This document shows positions 26,095-35,342 of a DNA stretch of 64,000 nucleotides, one piece after another (within the stretch, counting starts at the first letter, position 1; every line of letters starts with the position of its first letter). The stretch is from the NCBI RefSeq assembly GCF_042655305.1, contig NZ_JBHSLR010000003.1. One strand, 5' to 3'. Source of the DNA: Arcanobacterium_A bovis (GTDB taxonomy: Bacteria; Actinomycetota; Actinomycetes; Actinomycetales; Actinomycetaceae). The notes under the pieces are model-generated. The model saw only the letters and a program-made list of their open reading frames with translations, was not told the DNA's origin and did no database searches. The position numbers and the translations under genes are program-made.

Positions 26095-27111
26095 CTATTT
26101 TTTATTAAGACGCCGGGCGCTTGATTCGCGTTCTACCAGTTGCGCACGCTCCTCAACAATCGGATGATATTCGCCGTCGTTAAAGTACCGAGCAAGCACA
26201 ATACCAGCGTGTTCACCGAGGGAACGAGCAGATTTACTCATGGCCGAAATCGACGGTGTGAGCACTCTACACACGTCAGAATCTTCACAGGAAATCACCA
26301 AAACATCTTTTCCAACCACAAGACCCTGATTTTGGATTGCCTGCACACCACCCAAGGCGAGGATTTCGTTATCAAAAACAAGGGCGTCTGGTGGCGTTTT
26401 CCCACTGAAAAGGCGCTGAACCGCCTCACAACTGGCAACCTCCGTAACTTCAACACCGTCGGCAATAACTACTTCAATATCACGAGCTTGTGCACCTTCG
26501 CGCAATGCATCAAACCGTTTCTGGGTATGGAGCAAAGCAACATCTCCAGCCACATAACCAATCCGCGTCGCACCTTTTTCGTACAAATGCTCCACAATCG
26601 TTGCCATCATTGCCGCATCATCAGCGAGCACCGCACCAAAACCATTGACCTGTTCACCAACAATAACTGCAGGCAAACCAAGTTTTTTCAACAAATAGGG
26701 CCGCGAATCATTGATATGTGGATCAATAAGCACTACCCCGTCAACCTTGCGCTCACCAACCCAACGCTCATACATATATTTCTCTTCAGCGAGTCCCGAC
26801 GAACTATGAAACACGAGGTCAAGCCCATTTTCCCGCAAGGATCTTTGCAAACCTACGATAAATTCAAAAAAGAATCGCTCGTTGGAATAGGCGGATTCAG
26901 GGCGAGCGATCACCAGACCCACTGCTCCAGCCCGCATTCCAGAGAGGGCAATTGCCGCAGAATTTGGCACCCACCCCATCTTCTTGGCGGTGGCAATAAT
27001 CCGCTGCCGCGTATCTTCAGAAACTCCCGAACGCCCGTTAAGTGCGAACGAGACAGCGGCAGGGCTAACACCCGCCAATTTGGCTATATCCTTGATCGTT
27101 GGTCGCGACAC
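26095..27111 (-). CDS. LacI-family transcriptional regulator of the mannoside locus
   Basis: This 338-residue protein begins with the LacI DNA-binding head TIKDIAKLAGVSPAAVSFAL and hinge (AIALSGMRAGAVGLV), followed by a periplasmic-binding-type effector domain (GVVLIDPHINDS, ATRIGYVAGD, PDALVFDNEILALGG). The GTG at 27111 is chosen because AGGAG lies six bases upstream and the head starts right after; an ATG eight codons earlier also exists. It diverges from the GH38 gene, and a palindrome at 27183-27198 between them suits a LacI operator. A mannose-containing sugar is the probable inducer. Confidence 0.9.
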   Translation of the reverse strand: MSRPTIKDIAKLAGVSPAAVSFALNGRSGVSEDTRQRIIATAKKMGWVPNSAAIALSGMRAGAVGLVIARPESAYSNERFFFEFIVGLQRSLRENGLDLVFHSSSGLAEEKYMYERWVGERKVDGVVLIDPHINDSRPYLLKKLGLPAVIVGEQVNGFGAVLADDAAMMATIVEHLYEKGATRIGYVAGDVALLHTQKRFDALREGAQARDIEVVIADGVEVTEVASCEAVQRLFSGKTPPDALVFDNEILALGGVQAIQNQGLVVGKDVLVISCEDSDVCRVLTPSISAMSKSARSLGEHAGIVLARYFNDGEYHPIVEERAQLVERESSARRLNKK

Positions 27112-27178
27112 AGGTACTCCTATGTACTTAATCATTTATTTCCCTATAAATACTTTCGCATAAATTTGGCTTAAAGTC

Positions 27179-27207
27179 TTGCACTAAAACGGTTTAGTTC
27201 CTATGCT
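27179..27207 (+). promoter_or_regulatory. Promoter with LacI-type operator for the GH38 operon
   Basis: A -35 TTGCAC (27179-27184) and -10 TATGCT (27202-27207) are spaced by 17 bp. Between and overlapping them is ACTAAA-acgg-TTTAGT (27183-27198), a palindrome with the central CG common in LacI operators. A repressor bound there would block the promoter of the mannosidase/importer operon. Confidence 0.7.
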
Positions 27208-27253
27208 ACAGAAAGTAAGAGATTTCAAAGAAGCCATCTCATAAGGAGCATCG

Positions 27254-30200
27254 ATGCACGATAATCGCCAGATTCTTACGCAGCGCGTGGAACGCACTCT
27301 GCGCGAGAAGATTCTGCCCGCGCAGCACACCGTCGTCGCTCCGCTGGATGTGACCTATTGGCGAGTCCCCCGCGAAAGCTACGCCAACGATCGCCAGACG
27401 AACCGAACGCCCAACCACCAAGTCCACAACCGTGAAATCATCGGTGAACCATTGCCATATAACAAGATTCCATGGAACGAATTTGAAAGCATCACCGCAG
27501 GAACATCTTGGGGAGCGCCGTGGGAAACTGTCTGGTTTTCGGTGCGTACCACCATCCCAGAGCTGGATCTGCACAACAAAGATGTTTTCGAAGCAGTGAT
27601 CGATCTGGGCTGGGCGGATCATTCCGCAGGCTTCCAATGTGAAGGGCTTGTGCGCAACCATGCTGGCCAGGCAATCAAGGCGCTCAACCCCAAGAACCGC
27701 TGGATTCCATTGCCGCAAAATCCAGGTGATACAGCCGAGTTTAGCATCGAAGCCGCAGCAAATCCCCTGCTCCTAGCCGTTCCTCCGTTCCAGCCATCTT
27801 ACGACGGCGATAAACTTACGTCGTCGCTCAACGATCTTTACACTCTGACACAAGCCGACCTTACGATCCGCCACACCGAGGTCTACGCACTCGCACTGGA
27901 TATCTCAATCTTGATTGAGCTAATCCAGGCACAACCACATTTTGGTGATCGCGAGTGGCGCGTACTCCACAGCCTCAACAAGGCACTTGACGCCCTCGAT
28001 CTGGCAAATATTCCCGCTACTGCTGGCGCCGCGAGGGAAATACTTGCCCCTGAACTGGCAAAACCGGCACTTCCAAACGCACATCGACTCAGCGCCGTGG
28101 GGCACGCACACATCGATTCGGCATGGCTCTGGCCAATTCGCGAAACGAAACGCAAGGTTGTTCGCACGCTAGCGAACGTCGTCCGACTCATCGAAGACGG
28201 CACGGGGCTCGTCTTTGCGTTTCCCGCCGCGCAGCATCTTGCGTGGGTAAAGGAGCTGGATCCAGAGCTATTTGAGCGTATTCGCGAGTGCGTGCGCTCA
28301 GGTTCAATCGTGCCGGTGGGCGGCATGTGGGTGGAGCCCGACGCCGTTCTCCCAGGTGGCGAAGCCATGTGCCGGCAGCTAGTCGAGGGCTTGAGTTTTT
28401 TCCAAGACGAACTCGGCGTGCAGTGCGAAGAGATCTGGTTACCTGATTCTTTCGGCTATTCTGCGGCACTTCCACAGCTTGCCAAAGAGGCCGGAATCGA
28501 GCGTTTCCTCACTCAGAAAATTTCGTGGAATCAGGTTGACACTTTCCCGCATCATACGCTGGCATGGGAAGGAATCGACGGCACCCGAATTTTCACGCAT
28601 TTTCCACCGGCCGATACGTACGGCTCGGAGGTTACGGGCGCGCAGCTCATCCACGCCGTCGAAAATTTCAAAGACAAAGGCAAAGCTACGTGCTCGCTTC
28701 TTCCCTTTGGTTATGGCGACGGCGGTGGTGGGCCTACCCGCGAAATGATGGATCGCCTGGCGCGCGTCGAGAATCTGGAAGGTGCACCGCGCACGGTTGT
28801 GGAATCTCCACATAAGTTCTTCGAGCGTGCCGAAAACGACTACACAGACCTCCCTGTTTGGGTTGGTGAACTATATCTTGAGCTTCATCGCGGAACATTC
28901 ACGTCACAAATATCTGCCAAGCAGGGAAATCGTCGGAGTGAAGCGCTCTTGCGCGAAGCTGAACTGTGGTGTGCTACGGCTGCAACTCGTGGATTGATAG
29001 ATTATCCTTACGATGAATTGCGCCAGGCGTGGCACGATCTGTTGTTGTGCCAGTTCCACGATATTCTCCCTGGTACATCGGTTGCTTGGGTATATCGAGA
29101 AGTGTGCGAACTACACACGAAGCTCGCTCAGCTGTGCGAGCATCTGATCACCCAGGCTCTCTCAGCACTTTGCGCAAGTAATAACGCACAAGGTACCGAT
29201 AACGCTACAGACGACGTTTCGCTAGGCACCCACGACGCACATGACGCGAACGCCACGGGTACAACGAACACCGCCGCGACCAGCATTGTTGCAAACGCGT
29301 CGTCATTCCCATATCGCGGCGTACCTGCCCTCAGTGCGGGAATACCCACGAACGTCGCACCTCAAATTCAGGTTGATAGAGACGCACGGACGATCATTAC
29401 CCATGGTCTTACGGTTGTTTTTGATGAATCCGGCTGTTGCACAAGCATGCGCGACCATACCGGAACCGAATATATCCCCGCAGGTGAGCGAGCTGGTGAA
29501 CTCCATCTTCACCAAGATTTCCCCAATATGTGGGACGCTTGGGACATCGATCCTTTCTACCGTAGTTCACGCACGGTTATCAGCGATATGACCCTCGATT
29601 CCATCAAGGAAGACGCCGGCGAAGTGCGCGTTCACGCCAGCGCTCGCTTCGATTCTTCTCAAGTTCGGCTTGTGTGGACGCTTCGAGCCGACACAATTGA
29701 TCTGCATGTGGAAGCCGATTGGCATGAGCAGGAAAAACTCCTCAAAATGGCCTTCCCCACGAATATCCACACGGATCGCGCGCAATACGAAACCCAGATG
29801 GGGTATATCGAGCGAGCCACCCATGAAAACACCTCATGGGACGCCTACCGCTTCGAAGTCTCAGCACATCGTTGGTTGCGCCTTGCGAACTCAACACAGA
29901 GTCTTGCCATAGCAAATGACTCCACCTATGGCTGGGATGTGACACGGCATGCCAATTCGCAGCGTGGCACCTGGAGCCTGGTGCGCGCCACGTTGGTGAA
30001 GGCAGCAAAATTCCCTGATCCTGAGCAAGATCAAGGTAGCCACGCATGGAATTTCCGCGTTATTCCTGGCGCCTCAATTCTGCGCGCCACGCAAGAGGGG
30101 CAACTGCTCAATATCGGCGAGCGGCAAGTGAAGTGCGGCGGAGACATTAGTGGGAAGATCAGCCGGGATATATGTAACGCAGAACGCACTGCGAACTCAA

Positions 30201-30526
30201 CACACAGCGCGAACCCAGCACACATCCCCAGCCCAGATACGCAGTGCGCCGTCGAACCACTCATCCAAGTTGAGGGGGCAATTGTTGAGTCTGTCGCGCT
30301 AGCACCAGACCGTTCGGGCGACGTCGTCGTGCGTCTCTACGAAGCGGAAGGCGGCCCACGAACTGCGAAACTGCGCATCAACCACGCTCGTAACGTGCGC
30401 TGTACGAACTTGCTGTATCAAGACTCCCCGATGTCACCACACGTCGAATATGACGGCGAAAATTACACGCTTGAGCTGGGAGCATTCCAGATCGCAACGC
30501 TGCGGTTCAACATGGAGGAACGATGA
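27254..30526 (+). CDS. Alpha-mannosidase, glycoside hydrolase family 38
   Basis: This 1090-residue enzyme has the GH38 zinc-site motif GHAHIDSAWLWPIRETKRK and the nucleophile region WLPDSFGYSAALPQLAKEAG. A downstream CQFHDILPGTS motif supplies another zinc histidine/aspartate. No signal peptide is present, so it acts in the cytoplasm on imported oligosaccharides. AGGAG precedes the ATG. Two Thr/Asn/Ala-rich low-complexity stretches break the C-terminal half (about 29174-29298 and 30165-30240). The stop overlaps the next start by four bases. Confidence 0.95.
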   Translation: MHDNRQILTQRVERTLREKILPAQHTVVAPLDVTYWRVPRESYANDRQTNRTPNHQVHNREIIGEPLPYNKIPWNEFESITAGTSWGAPWETVWFSVRTTIPELDLHNKDVFEAVIDLGWADHSAGFQCEGLVRNHAGQAIKALNPKNRWIPLPQNPGDTAEFSIEAAANPLLLAVPPFQPSYDGDKLTSSLNDLYTLTQADLTIRHTEVYALALDISILIELIQAQPHFGDREWRVLHSLNKALDALDLANIPATAGAAREILAPELAKPALPNAHRLSAVGHAHIDSAWLWPIRETKRKVVRTLANVVRLIEDGTGLVFAFPAAQHLAWVKELDPELFERIRECVRSGSIVPVGGMWVEPDAVLPGGEAMCRQLVEGLSFFQDELGVQCEEIWLPDSFGYSAALPQLAKEAGIERFLTQKISWNQVDTFPHHTLAWEGIDGTRIFTHFPPADTYGSEVTGAQLIHAVENFKDKGKATCSLLPFGYGDGGGGPTREMMDRLARVENLEGAPRTVVESPHKFFERAENDYTDLPVWVGELYLELHRGTFTSQISAKQGNRRSEALLREAELWCATAATRGLIDYPYDELRQAWHDLLLCQFHDILPGTSVAWVYREVCELHTKLAQLCEHLITQALSALCASNNAQGTDNATDDVSLGTHDAHDANATGTTNTAATSIVANASSFPYRGVPALSAGIPTNVAPQIQVDRDARTIITHGLTVVFDESGCCTSMRDHTGTEYIPAGERAGELHLHQDFPNMWDAWDIDPFYRSSRTVISDMTLDSIKEDAGEVRVHASARFDSSQVRLVWTLRADTIDLHVEADWHEQEKLLKMAFPTNIHTDRAQYETQMGYIERATHENTSWDAYRFEVSAHRWLRLANSTQSLAIANDSTYGWDVTRHANSQRGTWSLVRATLVKAAKFPDPEQDQGSHAWNFRVIPGASILRATQEGQLLNIGERQVKCGGDISGKISRDICNAERTANSTHSANPAHIPSPDTQCAVEPLIQVEGAIVESVALAPDRSGDVVVRLYEAEGGPRTAKLRINHARNVRCTNLLYQDSPMSPHVEYDGENYTLELGAFQIATLRFNMEER

Positions 30527-31713
30527 AATTCGGAGTTAATTACACGCCCCGCCAAGGCTGGTTCTATTCTTGGCTCGATTTTGACGCCGGCGCAGTGTCC
30601 GCAGACTTTGCGCAGATTAAGAGTATTGGCGCAGATCATGTGCGAATTTTCCCGCTATGGCCGCTCTTGCAGCCCAATCGTAATCTCATTCGCACTGCGG
30701 CAGTGGACGCAGTGGTCACAACCGCGCAACTAGCGCATGAAGCAGGATTAGAGTCGAGTATCGACGTGCTTCAAGGGCATCTATCGTCTTTCGATTTCCT
30801 CCCCTCGTGGGTTTCCACCTGGCATGATCGCAATATTTTCACCGATCCGCAGGTGGTTGCCGCTCAACAAGATCTCGTGCGCGTGCTCGGTGAAGCCCTA
30901 CGAGATATTCCAGGCACAACTGGATTGACCCTCGGCAACGAATTTATGCAGTTCGCTGCTCAACGCCATCCCCACCGCCACGAAACTTCTCCCCAAGGGG
31001 CTTTGACCTGGCTTGATTCTCTGTTGGGCGAAGCGAAGCGAGTATGGCCAGGCGGGCGTCATGTTCAATCGCATGACGACGATTTGTGGTTTGAACCCTC
31101 GCAGCCATTTGGCCCACACGCGGCAGTGACACGTGGAGATTCCACTACCGTGCATTCGTGGATATTCGGCGCACTTGGTCCGCGCTACGGCGTTGACTCT
31201 CCCCTACTTCCGTGGTTTGCTCGCTATTTATGCGAGCTAGCTGCGGCGTGGAGCAACGATCCACACCGGCCAATCTGGCTGCAAGAGGTCGGCGCTCCCG
31301 AAAACTACGTGTCGGTTGCGAAAGCTCCTGAGTTCCTTATCGACACTGTAGACACCCTCATGGGCGCTCATGGTGGTGGCGTTAGCCCGAATCTTGAGGC
31401 AATAACCTGGTGGTGCTCGCACGACGTAAACTCTGAACTCGTCGATTTCCCATATTTCGAGCACACACTTGGTCTTATTGACGAAAACGGAAAGACGAAA
31501 CCAATCGGCGATGCTTTCAAGGCATCGGCGGAAAAATGGGCCTCAGTTGATAGCGACGCCGGTAACGAACGCGAGTCCGTCGCCGTCGTCGTCGATGAAA
31601 AAACACGCAACCTCAGCAATCCTTACGGTCAGATCTTCGACGCTTGGATCGGCCATGCTCTCGACGGCGATGTACGGGCGCTGCGGTTAGCTGATCGAGG
31701 AGGTGAGGATTAG
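30523..31713 (+). CDS. Glycoside hydrolase, GH5-type beta-mannosidase
   Basis: This 396-residue TIM-barrel enzyme opens MKFGVNYTPRQGWFYSWLDF. The acid/base glutamate is in TGLTLGNEFMQF and the nucleophile in PIWLQEVGAP, as in clan GH-A. The opening and the LQGHLSSFDFLPSWVSTWH segment resemble the GH5_18 beta-mannosidases of bifidobacteria, which remove the core beta-mannose of N-glycans; I recall this resemblance rather than having computed it. It has no export signal. It is coupled to the GH38 gene and followed by a sugar importer. Confidence 0.8.
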   Translation: MKFGVNYTPRQGWFYSWLDFDAGAVSADFAQIKSIGADHVRIFPLWPLLQPNRNLIRTAAVDAVVTTAQLAHEAGLESSIDVLQGHLSSFDFLPSWVSTWHDRNIFTDPQVVAAQQDLVRVLGEALRDIPGTTGLTLGNEFMQFAAQRHPHRHETSPQGALTWLDSLLGEAKRVWPGGRHVQSHDDDLWFEPSQPFGPHAAVTRGDSTTVHSWIFGALGPRYGVDSPLLPWFARYLCELAAAWSNDPHRPIWLQEVGAPENYVSVAKAPEFLIDTVDTLMGAHGGGVSPNLEAITWWCSHDVNSELVDFPYFEHTLGLIDENGKTKPIGDAFKASAEKWASVDSDAGNERESVAVVVDEKTRNLSNPYGQIFDAWIGHALDGDVRALRLADRGGED

Positions 31714-31767
31714 TTTCTTTGCCGTCACGATCAGAAAATTATCCCCTCAATCTTCAAAGGAGAAGAA

Positions 31768-33048
31768 ATGCGATTCAAAAAGATTGCTGCTATTTCGGCA
31801 GTATGTGCTCTCGCATTGACCGCCTGCACGGGCGGTAGCTCAGACAATAAATCCGATTCGGCTTCCGGTAAGGGAGAAGTTTCGGGAGATATCACGTTCC
31901 AGTCGTGGAGCTTGAAGAACGACCGTTTCACACCGTACTTTGAAAAGGTGATTGCCGATTTCGAGAAGGCAAATCCAAAGGTCAAGGTCAAGTGGATCGA
32001 TCAGCCAGGCGATGGCTACGAAGACAAGATTCTCCAGCAGGCTAACTCCAACGAACTGCCAGATGTTATCAACCTTCCACCTGAGTTCGCTTATAAGTTG
32101 GCGCAGGTAGATATGCTTACCGATCTTGAGAAAGCGGATGCAAAAGCGCTTGATGCCTACGTTAAGCAGGCAACGGACGCCTACCGCTACCCAGGTATGA
32201 AGGGTCAGTACGCCTACGCTTGGTACTTGGGTACCGATCTGAACTGGTACAACACTGATTTGCTCAAGAAGGCAGGCATTGATACCAACAAGCTTCCAAC
32301 CGATCTCGATTCTCTCTTCGCTATGGCAAACCAAGTTGCCAAGGCAACAAATGGCCAGGTGAAGATGATTTCGGACGTGCCACGTACCGGCACGCTCTCA
32401 TCCGCTGGCGTGGAGATCATCAAGGATGGCAAGTTCGTATTCAACTCGCCCGAGGCTGTCAAGGTAGTGCAGCGTTACAAGGACGCATACGCAGCTGGCG
32501 CAATGCCTGCTGAAGCTTTGAACGCTGATTACCAAGGCAACTCGCACCTTTACAAGGCAGGTAAGACGGCGTGGACCACCGCTTCGGCAGGTTTCGCTTC
32601 CGAGCTGGAGAAAGAAGCTCCATCGCTGCTAGCGACGACGGTAGCGACGCCGCGTATCGGTCACCCGCCGTTGTTTATTCAGGGAATTTCGGTTGCGAAG
32701 AACTCGAAGTCTCCTGAAGCCGCTCTTGCCTTTGCCAAGTTCTTGACCAGTAATGAAAACCAAATTGAGTTCGTGAAGATCGCGCAGGGCTTCTTCCCTG
32801 GTACCAACGAAGCGAATGCAAAGCCAGAATCCTTCACTGGTGTAGTGAAGAATGAGCTGCAAAAGAAGGCGACGACGGACGCTGCTCAGGCTCTGAGCAA
32901 GGCAACTCCTGAGTACCCGATTCAGTTCACCTACGACATGGACAAGTACCTGCAACAGCAGATGGCACTTGCCGTCAAGGGCGAAATTGGCATCCAAGAG
33001 GCACTTGATAAGGCTGTAGACTACGCCAACAAGAACCTCCAAAAGTAG
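31768..33048 (+). CDS. Carbohydrate ABC transporter substrate-binding lipoprotein
   Basis: This 426-residue lipoprotein has a signal peptide with lipobox LTAC (MRFKKIAAISAVCALALTAC) and a family-1 extracellular sugar-binding fold: ITFQSWSLKNDRFTPYFE, LPDVINLPPEFAYKLAQ and PPLFIQGISVAKNSKSPEAA. AAAGGAGAAG is its ribosome binding site. It captures an oligosaccharide outside the cell for the two permeases that follow. The ATPase is not encoded here; such CUT1 importers often share an MsiK-type ATPase encoded elsewhere. Confidence 0.93.
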   Translation: MRFKKIAAISAVCALALTACTGGSSDNKSDSASGKGEVSGDITFQSWSLKNDRFTPYFEKVIADFEKANPKVKVKWIDQPGDGYEDKILQQANSNELPDVINLPPEFAYKLAQVDMLTDLEKADAKALDAYVKQATDAYRYPGMKGQYAYAWYLGTDLNWYNTDLLKKAGIDTNKLPTDLDSLFAMANQVAKATNGQVKMISDVPRTGTLSSAGVEIIKDGKFVFNSPEAVKVVQRYKDAYAAGAMPAEALNADYQGNSHLYKAGKTAWTTASAGFASELEKEAPSLLATTVATPRIGHPPLFIQGISVAKNSKSPEAALAFAKFLTSNENQIEFVKIAQGFFPGTNEANAKPESFTGVVKNELQKKATTDAAQALSKATPEYPIQFTYDMDKYLQQQMALAVKGEIGIQEALDKAVDYANKNLQK

Positions 33049-33190
33049 AAATGACTCATAGCGGATATATGCCGCTTTGACGTGATCCACGTGGTGCTCA
33101 CGTGGAACCTCACAGGTGCTACAGGTGGCGGTATCGCTGTACATAGCGCCATAGGTGCTGTACATGCACTGCTAACGCCGCAGGTGGCGC

Positions 33191-33226
33191 GGGTGGGAAA
33201 TCTTCTGCACCGGAGATTTCCCACCC
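33191..33226 (+). other. 13-bp perfect stem-loop between binding-protein and permease genes
   Basis: GGGTGGGAAATCT (33191-33203) pairs perfectly with AGATTTCCCACCC (33214-33226) around a 10-nt loop. No T-run follows. It lies in a 222-bp gap inside the operon, where such stems often protect the upstream message or partly stop transcription, giving more binding protein than permease. Confidence 0.7.
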
Positions 33227-33270
33227 AGCCGCCAGCATCACAACCCAACACAAATCTACAAGGAAGACCT

Positions 33271-34305
33271 ATGAAGTTTCAACGCTGGTACACCCCATAT
33301 TTGCTGCTCGCTCCAGCTCTGATCTGGGTTGCCGTATTTGCGATTTGGCCATTTTTGAACACCGTTTATTTAGCTTTCACCGACGCTCGCCCGCTGCGAA
33401 CGCCCAATTTCATCGGAGTTGAGAACTTCACCCAACTGTTTTCCGACGAACGGTTTATATATGCGCTGATCACCAGCTTGTTATATGTGGTGCTCTGCGT
33501 TCCATTACTCACCTTCTTGCCATTGCTTCTCGCGTTGCTCGTTGAGAAAAAAGTTCCGGGCATTTCCGTCTTTCGCACCACATACTATTTCCCAGTAATC
33601 GCTTCTGTTGTAGTGGTGGGAATCATTTGGAGCTGGCTCTTCGATTCGCGCGGCATCATTAATGAATCCTTGCAGTTCATTGGCATTACCGACACTCCCA
33701 TTGACTTTCTCATTGATCGCTGGCTGATTATTATTTCGGCCGCTTCGCTCACGATCTGGAAGGGTTTGGGATACTACATGGTGGTTTACCTCGCCGCTTT
33801 GGGCAATGTGAGCAAAGAATTGTATGAAGCTGCTGCTCTTGACGGCGCTGGTTGGTGGCGCCGCTTCTGGAGCGTGACGGTTCCTGGTGTACGTGGAGCT
33901 ATGATGCTGGTGTCGGCGCTGATTACAGTGGCAGCGATGCGCGTATTTTCCGAAATTTACGTGCTCACGAACGGCTCCGGCGGCCCCGGCGGAAAATCTC
34001 AATCGATGGTGATGCTCATTCAGCAAACAGGAAAAGGTCTCAACGGCAATTTAGGCTACGCCTCGGCAATTTCCGTAGTGCTCTTTGCTCTCACAATCGT
34101 GCCATTACTCTTCGTTATGTACCTCAATCAAGGCGAGGAAATCCGCGAAACTTTACGCATTCGGAAGACGGCGAAGCTCGCACGTCGCGCCGCAAAAGCT
34201 CGCGTGGCTAGTGGCCGCGCGGCAAGTGGTCACGTTACTACAGATGCGGCTCCCACAACCGTTGGCACCGACGTCGCCCCTGAAGAAAGGGAGAACCTCC
34301 GATGA
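33271..34305 (+). CDS. Sugar ABC transporter permease (MalF-like)
   Basis: This 344-residue protein has six hydrophobic helices and the binding-protein-dependent permease loop EAAALDGAGWWRRFWSVTVP. The start at 33271 follows AAGGAAG (33260-33266); the upstream frame extension crosses the intergenic stem-loop and is not translated. The last 50 residues form an Arg/Lys/Ala-rich tail. It pairs with the next gene as a heterodimeric channel and its stop overlaps that start. Confidence 0.93.
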   Translation: MKFQRWYTPYLLLAPALIWVAVFAIWPFLNTVYLAFTDARPLRTPNFIGVENFTQLFSDERFIYALITSLLYVVLCVPLLTFLPLLLALLVEKKVPGISVFRTTYYFPVIASVVVVGIIWSWLFDSRGIINESLQFIGITDTPIDFLIDRWLIIISAASLTIWKGLGYYMVVYLAALGNVSKELYEAAALDGAGWWRRFWSVTVPGVRGAMMLVSALITVAAMRVFSEIYVLTNGSGGPGGKSQSMVMLIQQTGKGLNGNLGYASAISVVLFALTIVPLLFVMYLNQGEEIRETLRIRKTAKLARRAAKARVASGRAASGHVTTDAAPTTVGTDVAPEERENLR

Positions 34306-35171
34306 AACAATCACGTTTGGAAACGCTACGCGGAAACGGCATTGAAAGATCGAGCACGCTCGGAATTATCGGCCGATATGCACTTTTGCTCCTGATGTTG
34401 GTGATTGCGGTTGGACCTTTTCTGTGGCAACTGTCTACTTCACTCAAAGGACCGTGGGAGGATATCTACTCCTTCCCGCCCAATTTGATTCCTGAAGATC
34501 CAACTTTGGCGAATTATGGCGAAGTTACCCGCGCAATCCCAGTTGTACAATATGCGTGGAATTCGCTGTTCGTGTCTGTCGCGATGGTTATTACGAATAT
34601 CGTATTTTCCACGTGTGCCGGTTATGCCCTAGCCAACCTTCGCTTCCGCGGGCGCGGATTCGCCTTGGCATTTATCCTGTCCACACTACTTCTTCCCGGC
34701 GAAGTTACGCTCACCTCGCAGTACCTCACCATTAAGTCGATGGGCTTGGCAAATACTCTCGTAGGCGTATTCTTACCTACTGCCATTACCGCGATTAACG
34801 TGCTCTTAATGGCTACTGCCTGCCGCTCTATCCCGCCTGCCGTGATTGATGCAGCCACTATTGACGGCGCAAATACTTGGCAGCGTCTTCGTTATGTGGT
34901 GTGGCCAAATGTGCGCGGAATGGCATCAGTTGTGGCACTTATGTCTTTCATTCAAGCATGGGACGACTTCCTCTGGCCGCTCGTGGTACTCTCCGATCCA
35001 GCGAAGTATACACTCACTGTGGGCATGCAGTACCTCAATTCCGCTTTTGCAGCTAACCCACGCGTTGTAGCAGCTGGAACTATGCTTGCTCTCTTACCGA
35101 TCATCATTCTGTTCGCTTTCACGCAAAAATTCTTCTTCCGTGGCGTTGCCGACGGCGCTGTGAAAGGTTGA
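34302..35171 (+). CDS. Sugar ABC transporter permease (MalG-like)
   Basis: This 289-residue permease has about six helices and the conserved loop DAATIDGANTWQRLRYVVWP. It begins within the stop of the MalF-like gene (ATGA). It completes the importer of the mannoside locus. The operon seems to end here, where a tandem 19-bp repeat straddles the stop codon. Confidence 0.93.
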   Translation: MKQSRLETLRGNGIERSSTLGIIGRYALLLLMLVIAVGPFLWQLSTSLKGPWEDIYSFPPNLIPEDPTLANYGEVTRAIPVVQYAWNSLFVSVAMVITNIVFSTCAGYALANLRFRGRGFALAFILSTLLLPGEVTLTSQYLTIKSMGLANTLVGVFLPTAITAINVLLMATACRSIPPAVIDAATIDGANTWQRLRYVVWPNVRGMASVVALMSFIQAWDDFLWPLVVLSDPAKYTLTVGMQYLNSAFAANPRVVAAGTMLALLPIIILFAFTQKFFFRGVADGAVKG

Positions 35172-35205
35172 CGCTTCTCGCGCGTGTTGACGGTTCTCGC
35201 GCGTT
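35168..35205. repeat. Tandem 19-bp repeat at the operon end
   Basis: TTGACGcTTCTCGCGCGTg (35168-35186) is followed directly by TTGACGgTTCTCGCGCGTt (35187-35205). The second unit, with the downstream CGTCAA, can fold into a 6-bp stem. It may be a weak terminator. Confidence 0.5.
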
Positions 35206-35236
35206 TCGTCAAAATACATTGCCGTTTTTATATGTG

Positions 35237-35245
35237 TGATACAAT
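35237..35245 (+). promoter_or_regulatory. Extended -10 promoter of the dipeptidase gene
   Basis: TGA-TACAAT forms an extended -10 (TGn plus hexamer). No good -35 is seen at the usual spacing. It lies about 100 bp before the start at 35343. Confidence 0.4.
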
Positions 35246-35342
35246 CAGTCTCACGCAATAGACAATTGTGCGTTTTGCTACGTTTGGAGCAATAGTCCGA
35301 ACCACGCAAACATCAACGAAGATGTAGTAGAACGGCAAAATA

